Positions 1-6,824 of a stretch of 20,731 nt of DNA are shown here, piece after piece; position 1 is the stretch's first letter; each line of letters starts with the position of its first letter. Source of the DNA: CAYJFX01 sp964370315. Lineage in GTDB: Bacteria; Spirochaetota; Spirochaetia; Treponematales; Treponemataceae. The position numbers were made by a program, and so were the translations under genes. The DNA lies in assembly GCA_964370315.1 (NCBI GenBank), contig CAYJIS010000036.1, positions 1 to 20,731 on the forward strand, given 5' to 3'. A model generated the notes under the pieces. The model saw nothing but the letters and a program-made list of their open reading frames with translations. It searched no databases and was not told where the DNA came from.

Positions 1-515
1 GGACTTAAATTGACTACTTCATCAGTTGGAACTTCAATAGGTTGTTCAATAGGTTCTACAGCTACACTATCAGAAGGCTCTGCCTCTACAAAAACTTCTT
101 CAATATAGATTTCTGAGTCATCAAAAGCAAGTTCATCTACTATAGCAGGAGTTTGTACCTGTGTACTTCGTTCGTATGCAGGAATTTCAGTTTGTGCTAC
201 AACCTTTCTTATTTGAACAATTGAATCACCATTTGTATTAATAAATAACTGTTCTGCAACTTCGTTAGAAATTATTGCAGCTAATCCAACATCAATTGTT
301 TCAAATACTAAAGCTTCTACACTTACCTTTGTAGAAGGATTTGTTATAATAACAGAATCTCCTGGTAAAAATGTATTAGCTTTAATATACATACCTTGTG
401 GTAGTTCACCTTCTTCAGCAACTTGCGCTCTTCCCTCAATTGATGGAGTTGAGTTTGCAAAAGAAAGTGTTGTAAGTATGCTCACAACAAATAGGATTAA
501 TAGATTTTTTTTCAT
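1..515 (-). CDS. Exported RlpA/double-psi-barrel-like protein, 3' end outside window
   Basis: This minus-strand reading frame is open from an ATG at 515 to the left edge, giving 171 residues with no stop, so the protein is truncated by the window. The N-terminus is a clear signal peptide (MKKNLLILFVVSIL, then TTLSFA before a probable cleavage site). Residues about 35-100 contain GxYIKANTFLPGDSVIITNP, then a segment with VGLAAIISNEVAEQLFI. This matches the pattern of the double-psi beta-barrel of RlpA-type proteins (LPxGxxVxVTN, then IIDLSxxAAexLgi), but the catalytic Asp and polar residues of true lytic transglycosylases are not evident. The region after residue 110 is acidic, rich in Glu, Pro and Val, and looks like a flexible linker to a further domain. 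The start is supported by a GAGGGG Shine-Dalgarno seven bases upstream. Its ATG overlaps the preceding gene's stop by one base (TAATG), so the two are translationally coupled. The family call is an inference. Confidence 0.6.
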   Translation of the reverse strand, partial: MKKNLLILFVVSILTTLSFANSTPSIEGRAQVAEEGELPQGMYIKANTFLPGDSVIITNPSTKVSVEALVFETIDVGLAAIISNEVAEQLFINTNGDSIVQIRKVVAQTEIPAYERSTQVQTPAIVDELAFDDSEIYIEEVFVEAEPSDSVAVEPIEQPIEVPTDEVVNLS

Positions 516-1027
516 TATTTTTCCCCTCTATCTAAAATACTTTTTATTTCAGCACCTAGTTCACTTGAAAATCTTTTAATAGCCATTACATCTGTTTCAC
601 CCTCTATTTTGCTTGGTTCTAAACCCTCTTTCTCAAATATAGTAGATGAATCTGATGTACGAACAATATAATAGTCTATCGATTCAATATCATCGAGCGT
701 TACCGTTTCATCATAACGAGTGCCATTTTCATAATAGTTCACATTAATAAAAACTACATGACTCATATAACCCTCTTTTGCGAGAGACAATGATTGCTTA
801 AAGTTAGCTTCAATTCTTAGGTTAACATTTGAAGGCAAACTAGAAACAATGTATCCACCTTCAAACAGTATATCCATAATGCCATTTTCAAGCATGTAGG
901 TTGTTTCCCGTACTGCATCCTTTTGTGCATCATGTTGTGCCATGAGTATTACTACTGAAGAAGCATAGGTATAGGAACCTATACACAATGCAATTAATAC
1001 AAATATTTTTGTACGTAATGATTTCAC
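515..1027 (-). CDS. Exported hypothetical protein of unknown function
   Basis: I do not recognise this 170-residue protein. It starts at a GTG (1025-1027): an in-frame TAA lies immediately upstream, and a GAGGG Shine-Dalgarno (1035-1039 on the complement) sits seven bases before it. The N-terminus has two basic residues, a hydrophobic core (IFVLIALCIGSYTYA) and a plausible signal-peptidase site before SSVV, so the product is probably periplasmic. The remainder is a mixed alpha/beta domain with no Cys after the signal, no repeats and no recognisable catalytic motif. The C-terminus is a charged helix (SSELGAEIKSILDRGEK). It is the first gene of a two-gene unit with the RlpA-like protein downstream, which suggests a shared envelope role. 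It is divergent from the molybdenum-hydroxylase-like operon. Confidence 0.75.
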   Translation of the reverse strand: MKSLRTKIFVLIALCIGSYTYASSVVILMAQHDAQKDAVRETTYMLENGIMDILFEGGYIVSSLPSNVNLRIEANFKQSLSLAKEGYMSHVVFINVNYYENGTRYDETVTLDDIESIDYYIVRTSDSSTIFEKEGLEPSKIEGETDVMAIKRFSSELGAEIKSILDRGEK

Positions 1028-1083
1028 TTATATACCCTCACTTTATTATCGGAATATTTTTTTTCAATGTTAGCGAAAAAAAG

Positions 1084-1112
1084 TTGATGAAAATCAAACC
1101 TTATGGTATGAT
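1084..1112 (+). promoter_or_regulatory. Sigma70-type promoter of the molybdenum-hydroxylase-like operon
   Basis: TTGATG (1084-1089) and TATGAT (1107-1112) are separated by exactly 17 bases and match 4/6 and 5/6 of the -35 and -10 consensus. Transcription would begin near 1119, giving a leader of about 44 bases to the ATG at 1163. That start is preceded by an AAGGAT Shine-Dalgarno (1153-1158). The region also lies upstream of the divergent minus-strand gene starting at 1027; I could not pick out a convincing promoter for that one. Confidence 0.65.
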
Positions 1113-1162
1113 ATATTGTAAGGTATAGTTATTTTATAAGTATTTAGTTCACAAGGATTAAT

Positions 1163-3256
1163 ATGTCAAAAAAGAAACAAAAAGATCAAGCACGTTTACT
1201 TCATTCCACATCTTCTTTTTATAGTGATCTTTGCGATGAAAATACAATATATGCGGTACTAGTACGCAGCCCTGTTTCTTCTGGAACAATTAGATCTATA
1301 AAATGTAAAAAATTACCGCCAAATTATGCTTTATTTACTGCAGATGATTTAGTACATGAAAAAAACATTTCTATATTAGAAAATACTATACCAATTTTTG
1401 CTAAAGATAGAGTGTCCTATAAAGGCGAGCCCATAGGAATACTTACTGGCGCAGACTATTCTGTTCTTTGTAGTTTGTTACAATCTGTAGAAATAACGTT
1501 TACCGAAGTTTTTTCTGATAAAGCAGAAGAAAATATTTTTGTAAAATCTGTTTCATATGGAAGTTCTAAAAAAACAAAGGAAACAAAAACACTCGAAATT
1601 GAAACTAGTTATACACTCCAACTTGATATAGAAGAAACACAGGAAACGAATGGGGCTCTTTGCTATGCAAGCGGAAAAACTCTTAGTGTATATGCACCAA
1701 CACAATGGTTTAGTAATCTTGAAAAAAACCTCATAAGTGCAACAGGGTATAGTTCAGAGCATATTCGAATACATAAAACGAAACTACCACTTAGCGAAAA
1801 AAATGTCCCATGGAATACGACTCTACTAGCAGTACAATGTGCACTTGCATCAATATGGACTAATAAAGCAGTATTATTAAGTTTATCTCGTGATGAACAA
1901 AACTTGTTTGATGATTTTCGACATTCGGTTACTATTAGCCACTGCTCAAAAGTTACTAAAGAAGGACGTATTATAAGTTGCGATGTTACAATTGATATTG
2001 ATAGTGGTGCTTACAATCCTTTTGAACATATAATTCTTAACCGGCTTATTATTGCCTCAATAGGTGGATATGAGTTTAAGAAATTTAGTATTGATGCCAG
2101 TTCTAAAAATACAAATAACCCTCCAGCAAGTTCAATCAATAGATGGTTAGATTACAACGGATTTTTTGCTATTGAAAATCACATTCAAAGAATTTCAACA
2201 ATTCTAGATTTAAATCCGGTAGAAGTTCGTCTCATTAATATTAATACGAATGAAAAGAAATTTCCTTTTAATTTTGATAGAACTCTATATTCACAAACAC
2301 TTGATGCAGTTACTACAAAAAGTGATTTTTTTCGAAAATATGCAACATACTCATTAAATCCATACACAAAAAAATCAAAGAAATCTCACCTTCCCCACCG
2401 AGGAATTGGTATTTCTACTGCGTATGAAGGGAATGGGTATTTAGGAGCTATATCAGAAAGTGCGTTACAAAAAATAGAAGTTTCGATGGAAATGAATGGC
2501 AAAGTTGTAATTAAAGTTTTAGCTCATTCTGAAACCATTAGTGATATTTGGAAGGAAATAGCCAGTACAATATTATCTGTACATAAAGAAGACATATACA
2601 TTGACTCTGATTTTTTGCATAATGAACAAGTAAGTCTACCAGAATCAATGCTTGGTAATATATTTATTACCTCACAACTTTTACGAAAAGCATGCCTTGC
2701 ATTGCAAAAACAACGCTTTTATCATGCTCTACCTTTAAAAGTGAGCAGAACCTTTAACCTTTCAAGTAAAAAAACATGGGATAATACAAAGCTCATTGGT
2801 AAACCTTTTTATGCTAATTCTTGGGTAGCCATTGTTTGTGAGATTGAATTAGAAATAACAACATATACATACAGAATACGTAGTATATGGGTTTCGCTAG
2901 AAGCAGGAAAAGTTATGGATAAACGAAAGGCGCGTTATTCAATAGAAAGTTGTATAAAGCAAATTCTTTCTCCTTTTTTTAATGACTTAACGCAAATTGA
3001 ACCTATTCTTTCTGTAAGTTTTGTAGAAAATGGCGAGGAGCCTAAACAAATTAGAGAGCTTGTTTATAATGCACTTCCTGCAGCTATTACGAATGCCCTA
3101 TCTCAAGCATTACAAACAAATATTAAACATTTCCCAATACGCCAAACAGAAATATATGAATCTATCGAAAAATTACATTCTGATACTATGTCTACTCTGA
3201 GTGAACAAGATGGATTAAAGATTCAAGAGGAGAATAGTGATGCTCGTAAATCTTAA
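1163..3256 (+). CDS. Diverged molybdenum-hydroxylase large-subunit-like protein (xanthine dehydrogenase/aldehyde oxidase family)
   Basis: The 697-residue protein follows the fold order of the molybdopterin-binding subunit of xanthine dehydrogenase-type enzymes. It has an N-terminal a/b hammerhead (LVRSP at 33-37, YKGEPIGIL at 86-94), a first molybdopterin-domain half (SRDE at 242-245, DSGAY at 280-284, DLNPVEVRLININ near 349-361) and a C-terminal half ending in a GEE motif near 624-626 followed by NALPAAITNALSQAL. That GEE aligns with the family's catalytic-Glu region. The glycine-rich GGxFGxK loop expected near 205-215 is replaced by KTKLPLSEKNVPW. The RGxGxxQ loop expected near 322-335 is replaced by ASSINRWLDYNGFFA. 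Both loops normally hold the molybdenum cofactor. The protein is also somewhat shorter than typical (about 750 or more residues). It starts at ATG 1163 with AAGGAT upstream, and its end overlaps the iron-sulfur gene by 17 bases. Family membership is firm; enzymatic activity is doubtful. Confidence 0.8.
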   Translation: MSKKKQKDQARLLHSTSSFYSDLCDENTIYAVLVRSPVSSGTIRSIKCKKLPPNYALFTADDLVHEKNISILENTIPIFAKDRVSYKGEPIGILTGADYSVLCSLLQSVEITFTEVFSDKAEENIFVKSVSYGSSKKTKETKTLEIETSYTLQLDIEETQETNGALCYASGKTLSVYAPTQWFSNLEKNLISATGYSSEHIRIHKTKLPLSEKNVPWNTTLLAVQCALASIWTNKAVLLSLSRDEQNLFDDFRHSVTISHCSKVTKEGRIISCDVTIDIDSGAYNPFEHIILNRLIIASIGGYEFKKFSIDASSKNTNNPPASSINRWLDYNGFFAIENHIQRISTILDLNPVEVRLININTNEKKFPFNFDRTLYSQTLDAVTTKSDFFRKYATYSLNPYTKKSKKSHLPHRGIGISTAYEGNGYLGAISESALQKIEVSMEMNGKVVIKVLAHSETISDIWKEIASTILSVHKEDIYIDSDFLHNEQVSLPESMLGNIFITSQLLRKACLALQKQRFYHALPLKVSRTFNLSSKKTWDNTKLIGKPFYANSWVAIVCEIELEITTYTYRIRSIWVSLEAGKVMDKRKARYSIESCIKQILSPFFNDLTQIEPILSVSFVENGEEPKQIRELVYNALPAAITNALSQALQTNIKHFPIRQTEIYESIEKLHSDTMSTLSEQDGLKIQEENSDARKS

Positions 3257-3731
3257 TTTAAACACCAAAGATATCAACATCGATTGTGATGGTGATGAAA
3301 CATTACTCATTGTATTGCGTAAATTTAATATGGTTTCCGTAAAAAACGGCCGAAGTGATGGCCTATGTGGTTGTTCAACAGTACTATTAAATGATAAAGC
3401 AGTTCCATCCTCTTTAATACCAATTGGCTCATTACATAATCAAGCGGTAATTACTCTTGAGCATTTTTCAACAACAAAAGAATATGATGATATAGCACAA
3501 GCTCTACAAAGTGCAAACATTTCATTATGTGGGTTTTGTAATGCTGGGAAAATTTTTGCAATTGATAAAATGATTAGTGGTGATGTTACACCAACACGCT
3601 CTGATATATTTAGGCAAATGAGTTCTTTTACATGCACATGTACCAATATCGAAAAACTATTTAATGTTGTTTTAAAAGCATTTGACATTCGCTATGAAAG
3701 ACTTTGGAAGGACACTTATGCAAAAAAATAA
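3240..3731 (+). CDS. Molybdenum-hydroxylase [2Fe-2S] subunit-like protein with degraded first cluster site
   Basis: This 163-residue protein has the length and two-domain layout of the small iron-sulfur subunit of xanthine dehydrogenase-type enzymes. The second, all-helical domain keeps all four cluster ligands: C97 and C100 in LCGFCNAGK, and C132 and C134 in FTCTCTN. The N-terminal plant-ferredoxin-like domain aligns well (SVKNGxSxGxCGxxTVL), yet three of its four expected Cys are changed. The first is Arg38, the third is Ser46 with a new Cys45 beside it, and the fourth is Ser58; only Cys43 stands. The Gln that normally precedes CGFC and contacts the pterin is Leu96. I place the start at ATG 3240, seven bases after AGGAG (3228-3232); the GTG at 3237 is only four bases away. 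It overlaps both neighbours, so the three genes are cotranscribed and probably coupled. It likely sits in a complex with them. Confidence 0.8.
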   Translation: MLVNLNLNTKDINIDCDGDETLLIVLRKFNMVSVKNGRSDGLCGCSTVLLNDKAVPSSLIPIGSLHNQAVITLEHFSTTKEYDDIAQALQSANISLCGFCNAGKIFAIDKMISGDVTPTRSDIFRQMSSFTCTCTNIEKLFNVVLKAFDIRYERLWKDTYAKK

Positions 3732-4554
3732 TGTAAATATCTTTTACGCGAAAACTATAAATGAAGTACTTTATCACTTAAAAAACATTGCAAACCTAAG
3801 CATAATCGCAGGTGGTACATTATGCAAAAAAACACACAATGGGAGTCGTATTAAAATACCATCTTCATGTGTATTCATAGGAAATATTGAAGAGCTAAAA
3901 GAAGTAAACAGAACAGAGCGCTTTATTGAGTTCGGTTCAGCTGTTACATTCAATCAAATACTCGAATTAGGTAGTACTCGAATACCTCCTCTTTTACATA
4001 AGGCTCTTTTACAATGTTCTTCACAAGAAATCGGAAACCTTGCAACAATAGGTGGAAATATTTGCTATTCAGAAAATAAATTAAGTTTATACTCAGTATT
4101 GCTCGCATTAGATGCAAGTTTAGAACTTAAAAGTACTACAGAAATACAGCATATTGATTTAATGAAGTTCGATGGTATTAAAACTGGTTTTTTCTTAACA
4201 AAGGTTAGAATCCCTGTGCTTGAATGGCGCACCGAAATGTATAAAAGAATTGGCTCTTCCTTTTATAATGGTGCATCCTTTACTTTTTTAGCAGATTCAA
4301 GCAAAGGCTCATTATTGGATGATTTGAGAATTGCATTTGCGGGACAAATCGCATTTAGAAGTAGAGAATTAGAGAATGCAATAATTGGAACAAGGTTACC
4401 ATTAACTGATAAGGATGTACAAAACTTACTTGAAAAAGCATCAAAACTATATGATGAAGAAATAGAAAAAAAATCAGTAGAAAATAATATGCTCGTAAAA
4501 AACCAATTTATCAACTTATTAGAACAAGCATTAGAAGAATTAACTCACTATTAG
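3718..4554 (+). CDS. Molybdenum-hydroxylase FAD-binding subunit-like protein
   Basis: The 278-residue product resembles the FAD subunit of xanthine dehydrogenase/CO dehydrogenase-type enzymes (about 280-290 residues). The FAD pyrophosphate-binding motifs are intact: IIAGGT at 29-34 and NLATIGGNI at 107-115. A C-terminal CO-dehydrogenase-flavoprotein-like domain follows (SFYNGASFTF, LRIAFAG, then a helical tail). The usual SPxxD after TIGGN is replaced by YSENKLSLYSVLLALDA, so the flavin environment may differ. The frame can open at TTG 3682 or ATG 3694, but ATG 3718 has a GGAAGGA Shine-Dalgarno (3706-3712) five bases upstream and gives the expected N-terminus. The start overlaps the iron-sulfur gene by 14 bases. 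It is the last gene of the operon, and its TAG ends one base before the convergent queA stop. The FAD-binding prediction is good; the electron acceptor and substrate are unknown. Confidence 0.8.
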   Translation: MQKNNVNIFYAKTINEVLYHLKNIANLSIIAGGTLCKKTHNGSRIKIPSSCVFIGNIEELKEVNRTERFIEFGSAVTFNQILELGSTRIPPLLHKALLQCSSQEIGNLATIGGNICYSENKLSLYSVLLALDASLELKSTTEIQHIDLMKFDGIKTGFFLTKVRIPVLEWRTEMYKRIGSSFYNGASFTFLADSSKGSLLDDLRIAFAGQIAFRSRELENAIIGTRLPLTDKDVQNLLEKASKLYDEEIEKKSVENNMLVKNQFINLLEQALEELTHY

Positions 4555-4555
4555 A

Positions 4556-5647
4556 CTATCTTATAAACATCGCATCACCATATGAAAAAAAGCGATATTT
4601 TTCTTCGATTGCTTTTTCATATGCACTAAATATGTTTTCTTTACCTGCAAAGGCACTCACAAGCATTAAAAGAGTAGATTCTGGCGTGTGAAAATTTGTG
4701 AATAATTGGTCAATTACATTAAAGGTACAACCAGGATATAAAAATATATTAGTAGATTGTGTTCCCGTTTTTATACTTTTTTGATTTGAGTCCCAGCTAG
4801 ATTCTAATGCACGTACAGATGTTGTACCAATTGCGAGTATTTTTTTTCCACTTTTTTTTGCATTGTGTATTTTAGTTGCACATTCTGATGAAATTGAATA
4901 ATATTCTTTGTGCATAATATGGTCTTGAATATTATCAGCCCTAACTGGTAAAAATGTTCCAAGACCAACATGTAATGTTACATATGCAATTTCGATACCT
5001 TTTTTTTCCAGTGCAGTAAGTAAATCTTTTGTAAAATGAAGACCAGCAGTTGGACATGCGGCAGACCCCGTTTCTGTAGCATATACATTTTGATATCGCT
5101 CACCATCAGAATCATCATCATCACGTTTTATATACGGCGGTAACGGTATGTGTCCATTTTTTTCAAACCATGACTCATCAAGACTTAAACTACCATCAGG
5201 GCGCTCAAATGAAAGAGTCCTAAACTCAGTGCCTACATCATTTTCATTTTCAACAATTGTTGCAATAGTGCCATCAAAAAAACGGTACGTATTTCCAACT
5301 CGTTGTTTTTTTGCATTTTTCACCATGCATCGCCAGAGTTCTCTATTTGTATTGTCAGCAGTTACATTTTCCAAAATTAAAAATTCAACTTGCTTGCTTG
5401 CAGCTTGCTCATGCGAATTATTTGAAATCTTATCTGCAAAAGTTCTAGAGCGTCTCACTTTAGAATTATTAAACACCATGAGAGTATTAGAATCTATTAG
5501 ATTGATTAAATCAGACATCATCATATGTTCAACCGCACCTGTAGTGCGACGTAAAACCATAAGTTTATCTTCACCACGTATAGTTGATGGGTGCTGTGCG
5601 ATTAATTCGTCCGGTAAATTAAAATAAAAATCTTTCGTTTGCATCAT
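4556..5647 (-). CDS. queA: S-adenosylmethionine:tRNA ribosyltransferase-isomerase
   Basis: QueA transfers and isomerises the ribosyl moiety of S-adenosylmethionine onto 7-aminomethyl-7-deazaguanine in tRNA, forming epoxyqueuosine at the wobble position. The 363-residue protein is close to the family's usual 340-360. It shows the hallmark segments: FxLPxELIAQHP near the N-terminus, LNNxKV-like VFNNSKVRRSR, GSAACPTAGLHFT, YVTLHVGLGTFLPV, and TSVRALES, then NFHTPESTLLMLVSAF near the C-terminus. The start codon is one of two consecutive ATGs (5642-5647) and lies inside the 3' end of ruvB (29-base overlap). The Shine-Dalgarno is weak (AAGAA), so translational coupling to ruvB is likely. It is the last gene of the ruvA-ruvB-queA unit, a common arrangement in bacteria. 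Its stop is one base from the stop of the convergent plus-strand operon. Confidence 0.95.
   Translation of the reverse strand: MMQTKDFYFNLPDELIAQHPSTIRGEDKLMVLRRTTGAVEHMMMSDLINLIDSNTLMVFNNSKVRRSRTFADKISNNSHEQAASKQVEFLILENVTADNTNRELWRCMVKNAKKQRVGNTYRFFDGTIATIVENENDVGTEFRTLSFERPDGSLSLDESWFEKNGHIPLPPYIKRDDDDSDGERYQNVYATETGSAACPTAGLHFTKDLLTALEKKGIEIAYVTLHVGLGTFLPVRADNIQDHIMHKEYYSISSECATKIHNAKKSGKKILAIGTTSVRALESSWDSNQKSIKTGTQSTNIFLYPGCTFNVIDQLFTNFHTPESTLLMLVSAFAGKENIFSAYEKAIEEKYRFFSYGDAMFIR
4579..4623. terminator. Long hairpin at convergent operon ends, possible terminator
   Basis: CATATGAAAAAAAGC (4579-4593) can pair with GCTTTTTCATATG (4611-4623), forming a 13 bp stem with a two-base bulge and a 17-base loop. 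It lies inside the 3' end of queA, 25 bases after the stop of the plus-strand operon. It could end transcripts arriving on the plus strand, but it has no free T-run after the stem, and the A/T tracts are themselves part of the stem. It could equally be a by-product of the coding sequence. Confidence 0.3.
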
Positions 5648-6647
5648 TTCTGTTCTTTTCGATTCCTAAGTGTTCATATGCTTTTTCTGTTACCATTCTA
5701 CCTCGGGAAGTCCTTTGAATTAAACCAGACTGAATAAGAAATGGTTCATAATAATCTTCTAAGGTATCTACAGATTCCCCTATTGAAATAGCAAGAGTTT
5801 CTGCCCCAACAGGGCCACCACCATAATTTTTTATAATTGTTAAAAGTATTTCTCTATCATGTTTTTCTAAACCAAGTGAGTCAATTTCAAGTCGTTTTAA
5901 ACCTGTTTTAACAACATCTTTGGTAATATGGCCATTACCAAATACTTGGGCAAAATCCCTCATACGACGCAAAATTCGGTTTGTAACACGAGGTGTACCT
6001 CGGGAACAGTGTGCCATTAAAGTTGCAGCTTCATCATCTATGCTTACATTGAGAATACCCGCAGAACGCTTTATTATACTTGCCAGCTCCGCTGTTTCAT
6101 AAAATGAAAAACGCTGTACAATTCCAAAGCGACTAATAAGAGGGCTGGAAACCATGCCAGCTTTAGTAGTTGCGCCTACTAGCGTAAACTTAGGAATAGG
6201 GATTCTAACCGTTCGTGCAGCAACCCCCTGACCTATAATCCAATCTAACTCATAATCTTCCATAGCTATATAAAGCATTTCTTCTATTGCTGGTTTTAGT
6301 CTATGTATTTCATCTATAAAAAAAACAGTTCTTTCTGTTACGGTTGATAAAATTCCTGCTAAGTCTTTTGGCTTGTCTAGTGCAGGTGCTGATGTAACCT
6401 TAAAATCTGCACCTAGTTCATGTGCAGTAATTTGAGCAAGAGTAGTCTTACCCAGTCCTGGCGGCCCAATTAAAAAAAGATGGTCTAAGCTTTCACTTCT
6501 CGTTTTTGCAGCTTCTATAAAAACATGCAAGTTATCTTTTATTTTTTGTTGTCCCAAAAACTCATTTAAAAATTGAGGACGTAAATTTGTGTCATGTTCA
6601 TCTTCTTGTAACACGCTATCGGGACGAACTATGTTATCAGTATTCAT
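5619..6647 (-). CDS. ruvB: Holliday junction branch migration helicase RuvB
   Basis: RuvB is the hexameric AAA+ motor that drives Holliday-junction branch migration together with RuvA in recombinational repair. From the chosen start the protein is 342 residues, the family norm. It has the N-terminal LRPxxLxEFLGQ segment, Walker A GPPGLGKTTL (61-70), Walker B FFIDEIHRL (109-117), the GATTKAG sensor segment with SRFG arginine finger, and the C-terminal winged-helix domain (GGGPVGAETLA, YEPFLIQSGLIQRTSRGR). The frame extends upstream to a TTG at 6665, but ATG 6647 is preceded by AAAGGA with nine-base spacing and gives the normal N-terminus. It overlaps queA by 29 bases. A possible small ORF overlaps its start by 11 bases. 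Confidence 0.96.
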   Translation of the reverse strand: MNTDNIVRPDSVLQEDEHDTNLRPQFLNEFLGQQKIKDNLHVFIEAAKTRSESLDHLFLIGPPGLGKTTLAQITAHELGADFKVTSAPALDKPKDLAGILSTVTERTVFFIDEIHRLKPAIEEMLYIAMEDYELDWIIGQGVAARTVRIPIPKFTLVGATTKAGMVSSPLISRFGIVQRFSFYETAELASIIKRSAGILNVSIDDEAATLMAHCSRGTPRVTNRILRRMRDFAQVFGNGHITKDVVKTGLKRLEIDSLGLEKHDREILLTIIKNYGGGPVGAETLAISIGESVDTLEDYYEPFLIQSGLIQRTSRGRMVTEKAYEHLGIEKNRNDANERFLF

Positions 6648-6759
6648 AACCGTAGATCCTTTCAATAATGTCTATCCGCAAGAACTTTCGCAGATTAATA
6701 GGATAATGCTGTATAGGATTTAAATGTATTTCTGGTTTCACAAGATATATTTTCTTCAC
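6637..6759 (-). CDS. Possible small protein between ruvA and ruvB
   Basis: The gap between ruvA and ruvB holds a 40-codon frame starting at GTG 6759 and ending with TGA at 6637-6639, just inside ruvB (11-base overlap). A good Shine-Dalgarno, AAGGA, lies seven bases before the GTG. The predicted peptide begins MKKIYLVKPEIHLNPIQ and ends RIDIIERIYGYEY. It is basic, has no signal or membrane segment, and resembles nothing I can name. It would fill most of an otherwise empty 177-base gap in the operon, and the overlap with ruvB suggests coupling. Such a short frame can arise by chance, so the Shine-Dalgarno, spacing and position are its only support. Confidence 0.35.
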   Translation of the reverse strand: MKKIYLVKPEIHLNPIQHYPINLRKFLRIDIIERIYGYEY

Positions 6760-6824
6760 TTTTTTATCCTTTTTATTAGGTACAGTTTAATTCCTAATTG
6801 GTAATTATGCATTATTAATTATAA
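6760..6824. other. AT-rich intergenic stretch downstream of ruvA
   Basis: This 65-base stretch is very AT-rich and contains CCTAATTGGTAATTATGC followed by repeated AATTAT units (6793-6830). It resembles the AT-rich stretch beside hxk near 20541-20566 (both carry ATAATT, ATAAT and TACC(A)ATTA modules on one strand). I see no clear terminator or promoter in it. Confidence 0.4.

Noticed and set aside
3682..3717. TTG/ATG upstream starts for the FAD subunit
   Set aside because: GGAAGGA at 3706-3712 would lie inside the coding region; it is ideally spaced for ATG 3718, which gives the normal family N-terminus.
5148..5627. 159-codon plus-strand frame opposite queA
   Set aside because: It is fully antisense to well-conserved queA; the Ser/Phe-rich translation is typical of a shadow frame.
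6648..6665. TTG-initiated N-terminal extension of ruvB
   Set aside because: The Shine-Dalgarno AAAGGA lies inside the extension and is correctly spaced for the ATG at 6647.
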